DNA from: Candidatus Acetothermia bacterium
GTDB lineage: Bacteria; Bipolaricaulota; Bipolaricaulia; Bipolaricaulales; Bipolaricaulaceae
Length of the DNA stretch: 9,562 nucleotides
NCBI GenBank assembly: GCA_023255835.1
Contig: JAGDVW010000063.1
Coordinates: 1-9,562, forward strand
Direction: 5' to 3'
Numbering within the stretch: position 1 is the first letter of the stretch; the number at the start of each line of letters is the position of its first letter. A program made the position numbers and the translations under genes. Shown in pieces: positions 1 to 7,197 of the stretch. The notes below the pieces were generated by a model. It saw only the letters and a list, made by a program, of their open reading frames with translations, did not search any database and was not told where the DNA came from.

Positions 1-1191
1 GTCGAGGATCTCTTCGGCGGGGGGAAGCTGGTGGTGGGCTCGTGGTGGACGGCCGGCGGCGAGGCCGAGGGATTGGAGGCCCTGTTTGGGCTTTATCGCG
101 GAAGCTATCCGGATGTGGTCATCGTGAACGCCACCGTGGCTGGCGGCGCCGGCTTCGCCTTCAAGGCCGTGCTCAAACCGCGCCTCATCGCCGGCGATCC
201 GCCCGATACCTTCCAGCTCCACGCCGGGCTCGAGGTGGAGGGCTATAGCCCCGAGGAATACCTGCGCCCCTTGGATGACCTCTACTCCATTTTCGGCTGG
301 GACAAGGTCTTCCCGCCGGATCTCCTCGCCCTCATGCAGTACAAGGGCCATTATTGGGGCGTGCCCGTCAACATCCACCGGGCCAACGTCCTTTGGTATA
401 GCAAGGAAATCTTTGCCAAATACAACCTCACCCCGCCCACCAACTGGGCTGAGTTCTTCCAGGTCTGCGATTTCCTCAAGGGCAAGGGCATTGTCCCCAT
501 CACTTTGGCCAACGCCGGCGGCTGGGAGGCCCCGCACCTCTTTGAGACCATCCTCGTCAGCACCCTCACCCCCGAGGAGTACCGCGGGCTTTGGACGGGC
601 AAGACTCCCTGGACCCATCCGGGCGTGACCAAGGCCCTGGAGATCCTGAAGAAGATCTTGGACTACGTGAACACCGATTACTCTGCGCACACCTGGGACA
701 CGGTGCTGGAGTACATCGCGGCCGGCCGCGGGGCCATGAACATCATGGGCGACTGGGCCATGGGCTGGTTCATGGCCAAGGGCGTGGATGTGGGCTGGGC
801 CCCGGTTCCCGGCACCAAGGGCGTGTTCGATGCTCTTTCCGACACCTTTGCCTTCCCCAAGCGCGCTCCCAACCCCATCAACGTGATCGGCTGGCTTGAG
901 GTTTGCGGCTCCAAAGCCGGCCAGATCGCCTTCAACATGCGCAAAGGCTCCATCCCGGCCCGCACGGACATCACCCCCGCGGAGAGAGCCCAGTTCAACC
1001 CCTACCTCCAGTCCTGCATGGAGGACTGGGCTCGGGACGCCATCGTGCCCAGCGTCATGCACGGCGCGGCTGCCCCCGAGTCCTGGGTCGTGGATTTCAA
1101 GGACGCCATTAACCTCTTCCTTGTGACCAGGGACGTGGCGAGCGCTCAGGCGGCGTTGGTGGCCGCGGCCCAGGCCGCGTTGGGCAAGTAA
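1..1191 (+). CDS. Sugar ABC transporter substrate-binding protein, glucose/mannose type (5' truncated)
   Basis: This is an extracytoplasmic solute-binding protein that captures a sugar and delivers it to the membrane permeases encoded just downstream. The frame is open from base 1, so the signal peptide and N-terminus lie outside the window; 396 residues are visible. Segments such as SWWTAGGEAEGLEAL near the start, GDPPDTFQLHAG, PVNIHRANVLWY, NIMGDWA, SDTFAFPK, GSIPAR and HGAAAPES match, from memory, the Thermus thermophilus glucose/mannose-binding protein and the related Pseudomonas GtsA family almost segment by segment. Glucose or mannose is therefore the likely substrate class, but the ligand is inferred by family resemblance, not shown. 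The GTG at position 31 is an internal valine, not the start. A terminator-like hairpin follows the stop codon, which fits a binding protein made in excess over its permeases. Confidence 0.93.
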   Translation, partial: VEDLFGGGKLVVGSWWTAGGEAEGLEALFGLYRGSYPDVVIVNATVAGGAGFAFKAVLKPRLIAGDPPDTFQLHAGLEVEGYSPEEYLRPLDDLYSIFGWDKVFPPDLLALMQYKGHYWGVPVNIHRANVLWYSKEIFAKYNLTPPTNWAEFFQVCDFLKGKGIVPITLANAGGWEAPHLFETILVSTLTPEEYRGLWTGKTPWTHPGVTKALEILKKILDYVNTDYSAHTWDTVLEYIAAGRGAMNIMGDWAMGWFMAKGVDVGWAPVPGTKGVFDALSDTFAFPKRAPNPINVIGWLEVCGSKAGQIAFNMRKGSIPARTDITPAERAQFNPYLQSCMEDWARDAIVPSVMHGAAAPESWVVDFKDAINLFLVTRDVASAQAALVAAAQAALGK

Positions 1192-1204
1192 CGGGCTGGG
1201 AAGA

Positions 1205-1238
1205 GGGGCCCGGTCACAAGGCCGGGCCCCTTTTTCTT
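1205..1238 (+). terminator. Rho-independent terminator-like hairpin between binding protein and permease genes
   Basis: A perfect 9-bp GC stem (GGGGCCCGG at 1205-1213 with CCGGGCCCC at 1222-1230) closes an 8-base loop and is followed directly by TTTTTCTT. This is the layout of an intrinsic terminator. Because the permease genes continue on the same strand 4 bases later, it most likely acts as a partial terminator or 3'-end stabiliser that lowers permease expression relative to the binding protein. The amount of readthrough cannot be seen from sequence. Confidence 0.85.
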
Positions 1239-1241
1239 GTC

Positions 1242-2144
1242 ATGCGGCGGAGAATAAAGCGCGAAACCCTGCTCAGTATCATCCTCGTCCTCCCCTCGGC
1301 CCTGGCGATCCTCGTTTTCGTTTACGGCTTCATCGGGCTCACCGCTTATGTTTCCTTTTCCAACTGGAATAAACTGTTCCCCGATTACACCTTCGTCGGG
1401 GCCACCAATTACCTCCGCCTTTTCCAGAACCCCAGGTTCGTCATCACTTTGCGCAACCTCGGGGTTTTCACGGGCCTTTTTGTGGGCGGTTCCTTGATTT
1501 TGGGCTTCCTTTTGGCGGTTTTATTGGACCGGCGGATAAAAGCCGAGGGCCTCTTTCGCACGATTTATCTTTATCCTTTGGCCCTTTCCTTCATCGTGAC
1601 CGGGGTGGTATGGCGGTGGCTCCTCAACCCCGGAAGCCCCCAGATGGGGAGCACGGGGATCAACCTCCTTTTGGAGATGATGGGCCTTGGGTTTTTGAAG
1701 TCCGGCTGGTACACGGATCCGCGCATTGGGATCATCGCCGTGGCCATCGCCGCCGTTTGGCAGATGTCCGGATACGTCATGGCCATGTATTTAGCGGGCC
1801 TGCGGGGCATTCCCGAGGAGCTTCGGGAGGCCGCCCGGGTTGACGGCGCCTCGGAGCTTCAGATTTACCGGTTCGTGGTCCTCCCCCTTTTGCGGCCCAT
1901 AACCTTTGGGGCTTTGATCGTGCTTGGCCATATTTCCCTCAAAATTTACGACCTCGTGGTGGCCATGACCGGTCCCGGTCCGGGCTACTCCTGCGATGTT
2001 CCCGCCTATTTCATGTGGGAATTGACCTTCCGAGCCAACCGTTTCGCCCAAGGGGCTGGCATCGCGGTGATCCTTTTGGTGATCGTCTCCCTCCTCATCA
2101 TCCCCTATCTGCGTTATAGCTTGCGGCGCGAGGTGGAGGCGTGA
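1242..2144 (+). CDS. Sugar ABC transporter permease, MalF/UgpA family
   Basis: This is an inner-membrane permease subunit that forms the translocation channel with the next gene's product. It has 300 residues with about six hydrophobic segments (roughly 10-34, 72-97, 105-125, 163-185, 215-240, 268-290). The cytoplasmic coupling loop that docks onto the ATPase is clear: the EAA motif EAARVDGAS begins at residue 196 and is followed by VVLPLLRP. Length and layout are normal for the family. The ATG at 1242 lies only 11 bases after the 3' arm of the upstream hairpin. Between them is a pyrimidine-rich run without a Shine-Dalgarno sequence. No in-frame start codon upstream is better, and a later start would cut into the first membrane segment, so 1242 is kept. 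Confidence 0.92.
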   Translation: MRRRIKRETLLSIILVLPSALAILVFVYGFIGLTAYVSFSNWNKLFPDYTFVGATNYLRLFQNPRFVITLRNLGVFTGLFVGGSLILGFLLAVLLDRRIKAEGLFRTIYLYPLALSFIVTGVVWRWLLNPGSPQMGSTGINLLLEMMGLGFLKSGWYTDPRIGIIAVAIAAVWQMSGYVMAMYLAGLRGIPEELREAARVDGASELQIYRFVVLPLLRPITFGALIVLGHISLKIYDLVVAMTGPGPGYSCDVPAYFMWELTFRANRFAQGAGIAVILLVIVSLLIIPYLRYSLRREVEA

Positions 2145-2980
2145 GGTTCAACCCCGCTCGTTTTCTCCTCTATTTGGTCCTTGCGGCCTTCGCCGTTTAC
2201 TACCTTATGCCCGTGTATGTGCTTGTGGTCACCAGTCTCAAAAGCTTTGCCGAGGTCAATCTCTATCGGATGTGGGATCCGCCCCGCACTTTTTCTTTAG
2301 AGAGTTTTCGCCGGGCCCTTTTTGGCGGGATGGGATACCAGGGCCTGGGTCCAAACCTCCTCAATAGCATCATCATGGTGATCCCGGCCACGGTGATCTC
2401 CGCGGCTTTGGGGTCGCTCAACGGCTATATTTTCGCGCGCTGGCAATTCCGCGGGGCCAACACCCTCTTCACCCTTGCCCTTTTCGGCATGTTCATCCCT
2501 TATCAGAGCATCCTGATCCCTTTGGTTCAAACCCTAAGGAGCATTGGACTTTATGGCAGCATCCCCGGCCTCATCCTCACCCATGTGATCTACGGGATCC
2601 CCATCACCACTCTGATCTTTCGCAACTATTACGCCACGGTTCCCAAGGAGCTGGTGGAGGCGGCGCGGATAGATGGGGCTGGGCTTTTGGGGGTTTATCG
2701 GCGGATCATGCTCCCCCTTTCCCTGCCGGGCTTCGCCGTGGTCCTCATCTGGCAATTCACCTCCATTTGGAACGACTTCCTTTTCGCGGTCACCGTGGCC
2801 CAGAACCCGGCGGTGCAGCCGGTCACCGTGGCCCTCAATAACTTGGCCGGCTCGTTTATCGTGGAATGGAACGTGCAGATGGCCGGGGCCCTCCTTGCCG
2901 CGCTGCCCACCCTTTTGGTCTACATCTTCCTCGGCCGCTACTTCATGAGGGGGCTTTTGGCCGGTTCCCTCAAGGGTTGA
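2141..2980 (+). CDS. Sugar ABC transporter permease, MalG/UgpE family
   Basis: This is the second permease subunit of the importer, 279 residues, with six hydrophobic segments (about 9-31, 72-95, 107-130, 141-162, 193-216, 245-265). The ATPase-coupling EAA loop EAARIDGAG starts at residue 173 and is followed by IMLPLSLPG. It starts with GTG at 2141, overlapping the TGA of the previous gene in the four bases GTGA, which implies translational coupling. A purine-rich AGGTGGAGG lies immediately upstream at 2131-2139. No ATPase gene follows. The next feature is a tRNA gene whose putative -35 box overlaps this gene's stop codon, and no terminator is visible. The nucleotide-binding subunit must be encoded upstream of the window or elsewhere, as for shared MsmK/UgpC-type ATPases. 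Confidence 0.93.
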   Translation: MRFNPARFLLYLVLAAFAVYYLMPVYVLVVTSLKSFAEVNLYRMWDPPRTFSLESFRRALFGGMGYQGLGPNLLNSIIMVIPATVISAALGSLNGYIFARWQFRGANTLFTLALFGMFIPYQSILIPLVQTLRSIGLYGSIPGLILTHVIYGIPITTLIFRNYYATVPKELVEAARIDGAGLLGVYRRIMLPLSLPGFAVVLIWQFTSIWNDFLFAVTVAQNPAVQPVTVALNNLAGSFIVEWNVQMAGALLAALPTLLVYIFLGRYFMRGLLAGSLKG

Positions 2981-3005
2981 GCCTCCCTCCCCCTCCCCCT
3001 AAAAT
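2977..3005 (+). promoter_or_regulatory. Sigma70-like promoter of tRNA-Val, overlapping the permease stop codon
   Basis: TTGAGC (2977-2982) and TAAAAT (3000-3005) are separated by exactly 17 bases, close to the bacterial TTGACA/TATAAT consensus (4/6 and 5/6). The expected transcription start is near 3012, about four bases before the mature tRNA 5' end. The TGA stop of the permease gene lies inside the -35 box. There is no TATA box at the distance used by archaeal tRNA genes; the region around 2981-2999 is a C/T-rich run. Confidence 0.7.
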
Positions 3006-3015
3006 GCGAAAATGC

Positions 3016-3088
3016 GGGCGGATAGCTCAGCAGGTAGAGCGCTCCCTTCACGGGGGAGATGTCGGGGGTTCAAGTCCTCCTCCGCCCA
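3016..3088 (+). tRNA. tRNA-Val (anticodon CAC)
   Basis: A complete cloverleaf of 73 bases reads GUG valine codons. The acceptor stem is GGGCGGA paired with TCCGCCC, the D-stem GCTC/GAGC, and the anticodon stem CTCCC/GGGAG around the loop TTCACGG, giving anticodon CAC at 3049-3051. The T-stem is GGGGG/CCTCC (one G-T pair) around TTCAAGT. The discriminator base is A at 3088. The genomic sequence then continues TTT, so the CCA end is not encoded and must be added by CCA nucleotidyltransferase. Position 37 is G following C36, which is noteworthy for a valine tRNA. A coding gene starts 12 bases downstream. Confidence 0.95.
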
Positions 3089-3100
3089 TTTCTTTTTACT

Positions 3101-4378
3101 ATGTACGCCGCGGTGGAAGGCCTGCCGGCTTTGGGAAAAAGCGAGGTCCTCGCCCTCCTCCGCCTTTATTTTCCGGATCTCCTCATCCTTCCCGAGTTGG
3201 TGAAGGAGGTGGCCGAGCGGGAGGGGCTCGATCTCCTTCGGGACCGAGAAAGGCTCGCCCAAGCCCTTTGGGAGGCGTGGCCCTCGCGCCAGGCTCTGAT
3301 CCGCGCGGCCTTGGCCGAGGGCCGCATGGTCCTGGAGGAGTCGCATTTGGGGGTGCACGCCGCCTACTCCGCGGCCCTGGGCGATCAATCCTTCCTCGAG
3401 GCCTTTTCCCGCCGGGAACAGGAGATCCTCTGGCCCGACCTTTTTCTGCGCTTTGAAGCGCCTCTGGAGGTCTCCCTTTTGCGTCAAAAGGCCCGGGGCG
3501 ACCCCCGCTACACCGTGCCCGCCGAGGTCCTGGGGCGGATGAGCGGCTGGCTTTCCGCTTGGCACGCCCGGCGCGGCGATCGCGTGGAGATCATCCCCGT
3601 GGATCGCCCTCCCGAGGAGGTGGTGGCAGCCACCGTAAAAATTTTGGGCCTGCGGTATACCCCGCACCCCATTCCCGAAGTCATCCCTTATTTAGTTCTC
3701 CTCGGCCGCCCGGCCTCTGGGAAAACCGAGCTCATCCAGTTTTTAAGGGCGCTACCCTCCACCGAACGGGCTTGTGCCTACCACCTTGGAGCCCTGCGGG
3801 TCCTGGATGATTTCCCCATCCTCTGGGAAAAGTTCGTGGAGGATGATCTTTGGGAGCTTTTGGGCCGGGGGAGGCTCCATTCTAGGCGCGTTAAAGAGAA
3901 TTACGCCGTGGCCAACCCCCTCCTTTGGGATTTCCTCCTCCACAGGCTCAGCGAGCGAATCCGGAAGGAACCGGCGCGCCCAGGGGAGACGGTGATCGTG
4001 GAGTTTTCCCGCGGCGGGCCGGAGGCTTATGCCCACGCCCTGGCCCTTCTCCCCTCCGCAGTTTTGGCGGACGGGGCCGTCCTGTATCTATCCGTTTCCT
4101 ACGAGGAATCCCTCAGGCGCAACCGCAACCGATACGACCGCGATCGCCGCGATGGCCTCCTCACCCACTCCGTCCCGGAGGAGGAGATGGCCAGAACTTA
4201 TGGGGAGGACGATTGGGAAAAGCTCGCCCCCAAAGAGGCGGGGTATTTGACGATCCGTGGTTATCGGGTACCGTACGTAACCGTGCGGAACGAGCCGGAG
4301 CCCAAGACCTTTGGGGATTTCTCCCGGCGTTTTTCGCCGGCTATAGGGGAGCTTTTTTGGCTATGGCGGAACCGCTGA
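3101..4378 (+). CDS. Tandem P-loop NTPase with thymidylate-kinase-like N-terminal half, function unknown
   Basis: The protein has 425 residues and holds two P-loop nucleotide-binding domains in tandem. The first Walker A motif is GLPALGKS at residues 7-14. It is followed by the Walker-B-like MVLEES at 76-81 and PDLFLRFEAPLEVSLLRQKARG at about 112-133 in shortened form resembles the corresponding strand and LID of thymidylate or deoxynucleoside kinases. The second Walker A is GRPASGKT at residues 202-209, with a later hydrophobic strand VIVEFSRGG and an Arg-rich stretch RRNRNRYDRD that could act as a LID. Nucleotide or nucleoside phosphorylation is plausible, but I recognise no specific family. 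The start at ATG 3101 supplies the beta-strand before the first P-loop; earlier in-frame starts fall inside tRNA-Val. No Shine-Dalgarno sequence precedes it. The next gene overlaps its 3' end, suggesting co-expression. Confidence 0.85.
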   Translation: MYAAVEGLPALGKSEVLALLRLYFPDLLILPELVKEVAEREGLDLLRDRERLAQALWEAWPSRQALIRAALAEGRMVLEESHLGVHAAYSAALGDQSFLEAFSRREQEILWPDLFLRFEAPLEVSLLRQKARGDPRYTVPAEVLGRMSGWLSAWHARRGDRVEIIPVDRPPEEVVAATVKILGLRYTPHPIPEVIPYLVLLGRPASGKTELIQFLRALPSTERACAYHLGALRVLDDFPILWEKFVEDDLWELLGRGRLHSRRVKENYAVANPLLWDFLLHRLSERIRKEPARPGETVIVEFSRGGPEAYAHALALLPSAVLADGAVLYLSVSYEESLRRNRNRYDRDRRDGLLTHSVPEEEMARTYGEDDWEKLAPKEAGYLTIRGYRVPYVTVRNEPEPKTFGDFSRRFSPAIGELFWLWRNR

Positions 4379-4755
4379 GCGGGCAAAAGTGTTATCTCCT
4401 TTTGGGGGAGGCGCCCACCGAGGCCGCGGCGGAGAAGATCGCCGAGGTTTTCTCGGGCTGCCCATACGTCTATTTCCTTTCGGCCTTTGGGAGGATGGTG
4501 GTGGGCGTGTTTTATCTTCGGGACGAGCGGGCCTGGTGGCTTCAGGCGGTGGCGGAAAGCCCGGAGATCACCCTGGGTTTGGTGCGGGCCGCGGTCTACG
4601 TCACCGATCGGCCGGCCTTCCCCCTCCGCATGGAGCCGCGCCTCTCCCCCGCCGAAGGGGATCGCGCTCCCTGCGGGGCCTATTGCCCCGAATGCCCGCG
4701 CTATAAAAAGGAATGCAAAGGCTGCCCGGCCTCACCTTTTCGCCTTCCTGAATAG
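4363..4755 (+). CDS. Small protein with Cys-rich C-terminal motif (DUF3795-like)
   Basis: This 130-residue protein overlaps the end of the tandem P-loop gene by 16 bases, in a different frame. Residues 10-82 alternate short hydrophobic strands and helices in a pattern that could form a ferredoxin-like beta-alpha-beta fold; that is inference only. The C-terminus carries five cysteines at 104, 108, 111, 118 and 121 (C-x3-C-x2-C-x6-C-x2-C, CGAYCPECPRYKKECKGC). This resembles the metal-binding-type signature of DUF3795 proteins, which have no established role. A GGGGAG sequence at 4346-4351 lies 11 bases before the ATG, slightly far but usable. The tight overlap argues that it works with, or is co-regulated with, the double P-loop protein. 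It is cytoplasmic, with no signal peptide or membrane span. Confidence 0.8.
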   Translation: MAEPLSGQKCYLLLGEAPTEAAAEKIAEVFSGCPYVYFLSAFGRMVVGVFYLRDERAWWLQAVAESPEITLGLVRAAVYVTDRPAFPLRMEPRLSPAEGDRAPCGAYCPECPRYKKECKGCPASPFRLPE

Positions 4756-4773
4756 AGCTCAGGCGAAAGCTCT
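4754..4773. terminator. Weak inverted repeat between convergent genes
   Basis: AGAGCT (4754-4759) and AGCTCT (4768-4773) can pair around an 8-base loop in the 24-base gap between the converging DUF3795-like gene and korC. The stem is only 6 bp and neither strand has a T-run after it, so a bidirectional terminator role is weak. It is the only structure seen in this junction. Confidence 0.25.
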
Positions 4774-4779
4774 TGGGGC

Positions 4780-5292
4780 TTAGAGGTCGAAGCCGAGGCG
4801 GAGGGCTTCGAGGTTTTCTTGGGCGGCCGGGCCCCTTTGGGCCGCGCGGAGGAGCGGCTCGAGCGGGAAAAAGCCGAGCTTGGCCAGAAAGCCCAGGGCC
4901 GCCACGGGAGCGAGGCGCCCGGGATCGCCCGGCCGGCCCTTGGACGTCCGCGCTACAAACGGCCGCACTTCCACCCGGCTCAGCATCCTGGGCACGGCCA
5001 CCGTGGAATCCCCCACCAAAAGGCCCCCAGGGGAAAGGGCGGAAAGGGCCTGATCCAGAGCCCTTGGATGTAAAACCACCGCCACATCGGCTTTGTGGAA
5101 ATACGGACAAATTATGGGCTCATCGGAGATCACCAATTCCGAATGCACTGGTGTGCCCATGACCTCCGCCCCATAGGCGTAGCGGAGGGCTATTTCTTTG
5201 CCTTCCTCAAACAAGGCTTGGGCAAGGAGCCTTCCGGCAAAAACTACGCCCTGGCCACCGATCCCGGAGAGGCGCAAACGGAGCTCAGCCAT
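4780..5292 (-). CDS. korC: 2-oxoacid:ferredoxin oxidoreductase, gamma subunit
   Basis: This is the gamma subunit of a 2-oxoacid:ferredoxin (2-oxoglutarate-type) oxidoreductase. The complex oxidatively decarboxylates a 2-oxoacid with CoA and reduces ferredoxin. The 170 residues begin with LRLSGIGGQGVVFAGRLLA, the glycine-rich signature of this domain, and include RYAYGAEVMGTPVHSELVIS and later LLVGDSTVAVP. All are typical of KorC/PorG-type proteins, and length is normal (170-190). The ATG at 5292 is chosen over longer in-frame extensions because the family begins directly at this strand. A GGGGGAG Shine-Dalgarno sequence (complement of 5300-5306) sits 7 bases upstream. The gene overlaps the end of korB by 8 bases and is the last gene of the minus-strand cluster. 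Confidence 0.93.
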   Translation of the reverse strand: MAELRLRLSGIGGQGVVFAGRLLAQALFEEGKEIALRYAYGAEVMGTPVHSELVISDEPIICPYFHKADVAVVLHPRALDQALSALSPGGLLVGDSTVAVPRMLSRVEVRPFVARTSKGRPGDPGRLAPVAALGFLAKLGFFPLEPLLRAAQRGPAAQENLEALRLGFDL

Positions 5293-6070
5293 CCCTTTTC
5301 TCCCCCAGGATTTTGAGGAGGCCCGGCCGGTCCAAATCCGCGAATTCCCCGACCTCGATCTCCTCTGGACCAACTCGGCCTATGGGTTTGGCCCTGGCCC
5401 TGAGCCACTTCATGGCCTCCACGGGGGACATGGCCAGCCGCCCTCCCACCCGGGCCGGGCATTGGCTCACCACCTCCACAAAGCGAAACCCCTCCCTTCC
5501 CAAGGCCTTGACGAGGGCCTTCTCCAGTGCGCCGAGGTGGGCGGTGGTCCAGCGGGCCACGTAATTGGCGCCCGCGGCCGCCACCACCCTCGCCACATCC
5601 ATGGGATGCTCGGGGTTCCCGTAGGGCGTGGTGGAAGTGGGAAGACCATGGGGCGTGGTCGGCCCCACCTGCCCCCCGGTCATGGCGTAAACGAGGTTGT
5701 TCACCATGATCACGAGGAGGTCCGCATTCCTTCTGGCGGCGTGGATGAGGTGGTTTCCGCCGATGCCCGCGATGTCCCCATCCCCTCCGATTACGATCAC
5801 GTTTAGCTCAGGTCGGCGGAGTTTTATCCCGAAGGCCGTGGGGATGGCCCGGCCGTGGGCCACATGGAGGCTATCCGCGCGGAAATGGGGGCTTGGTATC
5901 CAGGCGGCGCAGCCGATCCCCGCGACGAACACGGTTTTCTCCAAATTTAAAGAAGCTCTCCTCAGGGCCCGCAGGAGGGCTCCCGCCACAAGGCCGTTCC
6001 CACAGCCCGGACAAAACGTGGTGGGCAGGGCCTCCGGCCGCAAAAAGCGGTGCAAAGGATGGCCACTCAT
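5285..6070 (-). CDS. korB: 2-oxoacid:ferredoxin oxidoreductase, beta subunit (TPP and 4Fe-4S)
   Basis: This is the catalytic beta subunit, 261 residues. It binds thiamine diphosphate and, with alpha, converts a 2-oxoacid plus CoA to acyl-CoA and CO2, passing electrons to ferredoxin. The TPP motif runs from GGDGD (residues 95-99) to NN (124-125). Four cysteines are placed as the [4Fe-4S] ligands of two-subunit archaeal enzymes such as Sulfolobus OFOR: C20 and C23 in FCPGCGNG, C54 in GIGC, and C204 in SQCPARVGG. The proximal cluster should therefore be intact. The start overlaps the korA stop as ATGA. A strong GGAGG (complement of 6078-6082) lies 7 bases upstream. The exact 2-oxoacid is not settled by sequence; 2-oxoglutarate is the default for this subfamily. 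Confidence 0.96.
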   Translation of the reverse strand: MSGHPLHRFLRPEALPTTFCPGCGNGLVAGALLRALRRASLNLEKTVFVAGIGCAAWIPSPHFRADSLHVAHGRAIPTAFGIKLRRPELNVIVIGGDGDIAGIGGNHLIHAARRNADLLVIMVNNLVYAMTGGQVGPTTPHGLPTSTTPYGNPEHPMDVARVVAAAGANYVARWTTAHLGALEKALVKALGREGFRFVEVVSQCPARVGGRLAMSPVEAMKWLRARAKPIGRVGPEEIEVGEFADLDRPGLLKILGEKRDG

Positions 6071-7197
6071 TTGGCCACCTCCACGACCCTCTCGGCCAGC
6101 TCCTCAGGATAGATGGGGATCCCCCCACCCACTTTGGGGAACCTCACCACGGGGCAAGAGCCCTTAGCCACACGCTCCACATCCCACACGAGCTGTCCCA
6201 AGCTCAGTTCGGGAACGAGGACGGCCCTGGCGCGTTGGGCAAGCTCGGCGAGGGGTTCTTCCGGGAAAGGCCACAGAGTTTTGAGGACCACTACCCCCAC
6301 GCGAACCCTGCCTTCCAGGAGCTTTCTGGCGGCGAGGGCGCTGCGCGCCACCGACCCATAGGCCACGATCCCCACCTCCGCCTCCTCCACGCCCACCGCC
6401 TCGTAGCGGGAAAGTTTCTCCCGATTGAGCCAGATCTTCGCCCAAAGCCGCTCCACAAGCTCCCTATGTACTGCGGGATCGGAGGTTTGGCGCAGGCCCC
6501 AGGGGTCGTGGGTAGAAGCGGTGACAAGGAGGGCGTGGCCTTCGCCCAGGCGGGGCATGGGCGGGGCCCTCCGCGGATCAGCGGAGCCAAAAGGTGGCTC
6601 GTGGTCCTTGGGCCGCGGCCGCTCCGCCCGCTCCACCTCCTTTGGGACCCGCACGGTCTCCCAGGTGTGGGCCAAAAGCTCGTCGGAGAGGAGAATAACC
6701 GGGGTGCGCAACTCCTCCGCGACGTTCACCGCGAAAACTGTGAGCTCAAAACATTCTTGGACCGAGGAAGGAGCAAAGACGGGGATGATCTGATCGCCGT
6801 GTCTCCCCCACCGGGCTTGGAGGAGATCCCCTTGGGCCGCTTTCGAGGCCTGCCCTGTTCCCGGGCCGGCGCGCATCACATCCACCACCAAAAGGGGGGT
6901 CTCCGTCATCACCGCGATCCCCAGGCCTTCCTGCATGAGGGAGAAGCCCGGGCCGCTTGTGGCCGTCATGGGTTTGGCCTCGGCCCAAGAAGCCCCGATG
7001 AGCATGAAGATGGAGGCGATCTCGTCCTCGGCTTGGAAAAATATGCCCCCGCGCTTGGGGAGCTCGCGGGCCATGTGCTCCATGATCTCGGAAGAGGGGG
7101 TGATGGGGTAACCGGCGTAGAAGTCCACGCCCGCGGCTAGCGCTCCCTCAGCCACGGCGATATTCCCCGACCAAAACTTTCTTACGTTAAAGCTCAT
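6067..7197 (-). CDS. korA: 2-oxoacid:ferredoxin oxidoreductase, alpha subunit
   Basis: This is the alpha subunit of the same complex, 376 residues, the usual length for KorA without a fused gamma domain. It begins WSGNIAVAEGALAAGV and carries the hallmark GYPITPSSEIMEHMA at residues 29-43, whose Thr/Ser residues contact the substrate in this enzyme superfamily. ATSGPGFSLMQEG and VDVMRAGPGTG follow. The C-terminal half contains the swivelling domain leading to VPELSLGQL and the end. The ATG at 7197 gives the family's usual N-terminus, though no good Shine-Dalgarno sequence precedes it. The start overlaps the end of the upstream nuclease gene by 11 bases, so translation is probably coupled. No korD ferredoxin gene is present next to korABC. 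Confidence 0.95.
   Translation of the reverse strand: MSFNVRKFWSGNIAVAEGALAAGVDFYAGYPITPSSEIMEHMARELPKRGGIFFQAEDEIASIFMLIGASWAEAKPMTATSGPGFSLMQEGLGIAVMTETPLLVVDVMRAGPGTGQASKAAQGDLLQARWGRHGDQIIPVFAPSSVQECFELTVFAVNVAEELRTPVILLSDELLAHTWETVRVPKEVERAERPRPKDHEPPFGSADPRRAPPMPRLGEGHALLVTASTHDPWGLRQTSDPAVHRELVERLWAKIWLNREKLSRYEAVGVEEAEVGIVAYGSVARSALAARKLLEGRVRVGVVVLKTLWPFPEEPLAELAQRARAVLVPELSLGQLVWDVERVAKGSCPVVRFPKVGGGIPIYPEELAERVVEVAK

Noticed and set aside
31..1191. GTG at 31 as the start of the sugar-binding protein
   Set aside because: The frame is open to base 1, and the residues just before 31 continue the mature protein; the true start and signal peptide are outside the window.
3059..3100. Longer start for the tandem P-loop protein at 3059
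   Set aside because: It would lie inside tRNA-Val, and the extra residues translate T-arm sequence. ATG 3101 gives the expected strand before the P-loop.
2999..3667. 222-codon open frame on the minus strand across tRNA-Val
   Set aside because: It reads through the antisense of a tRNA and of the tandem P-loop gene; its composition is that of a shadow frame.
5893..7140. 415-codon open frame on the plus strand opposite korA
   Set aside because: It is a shadow of the GC-rich korA codons: Gly/His/Arg/Pro-rich, with no recognisable domain and no ribosome-binding site.
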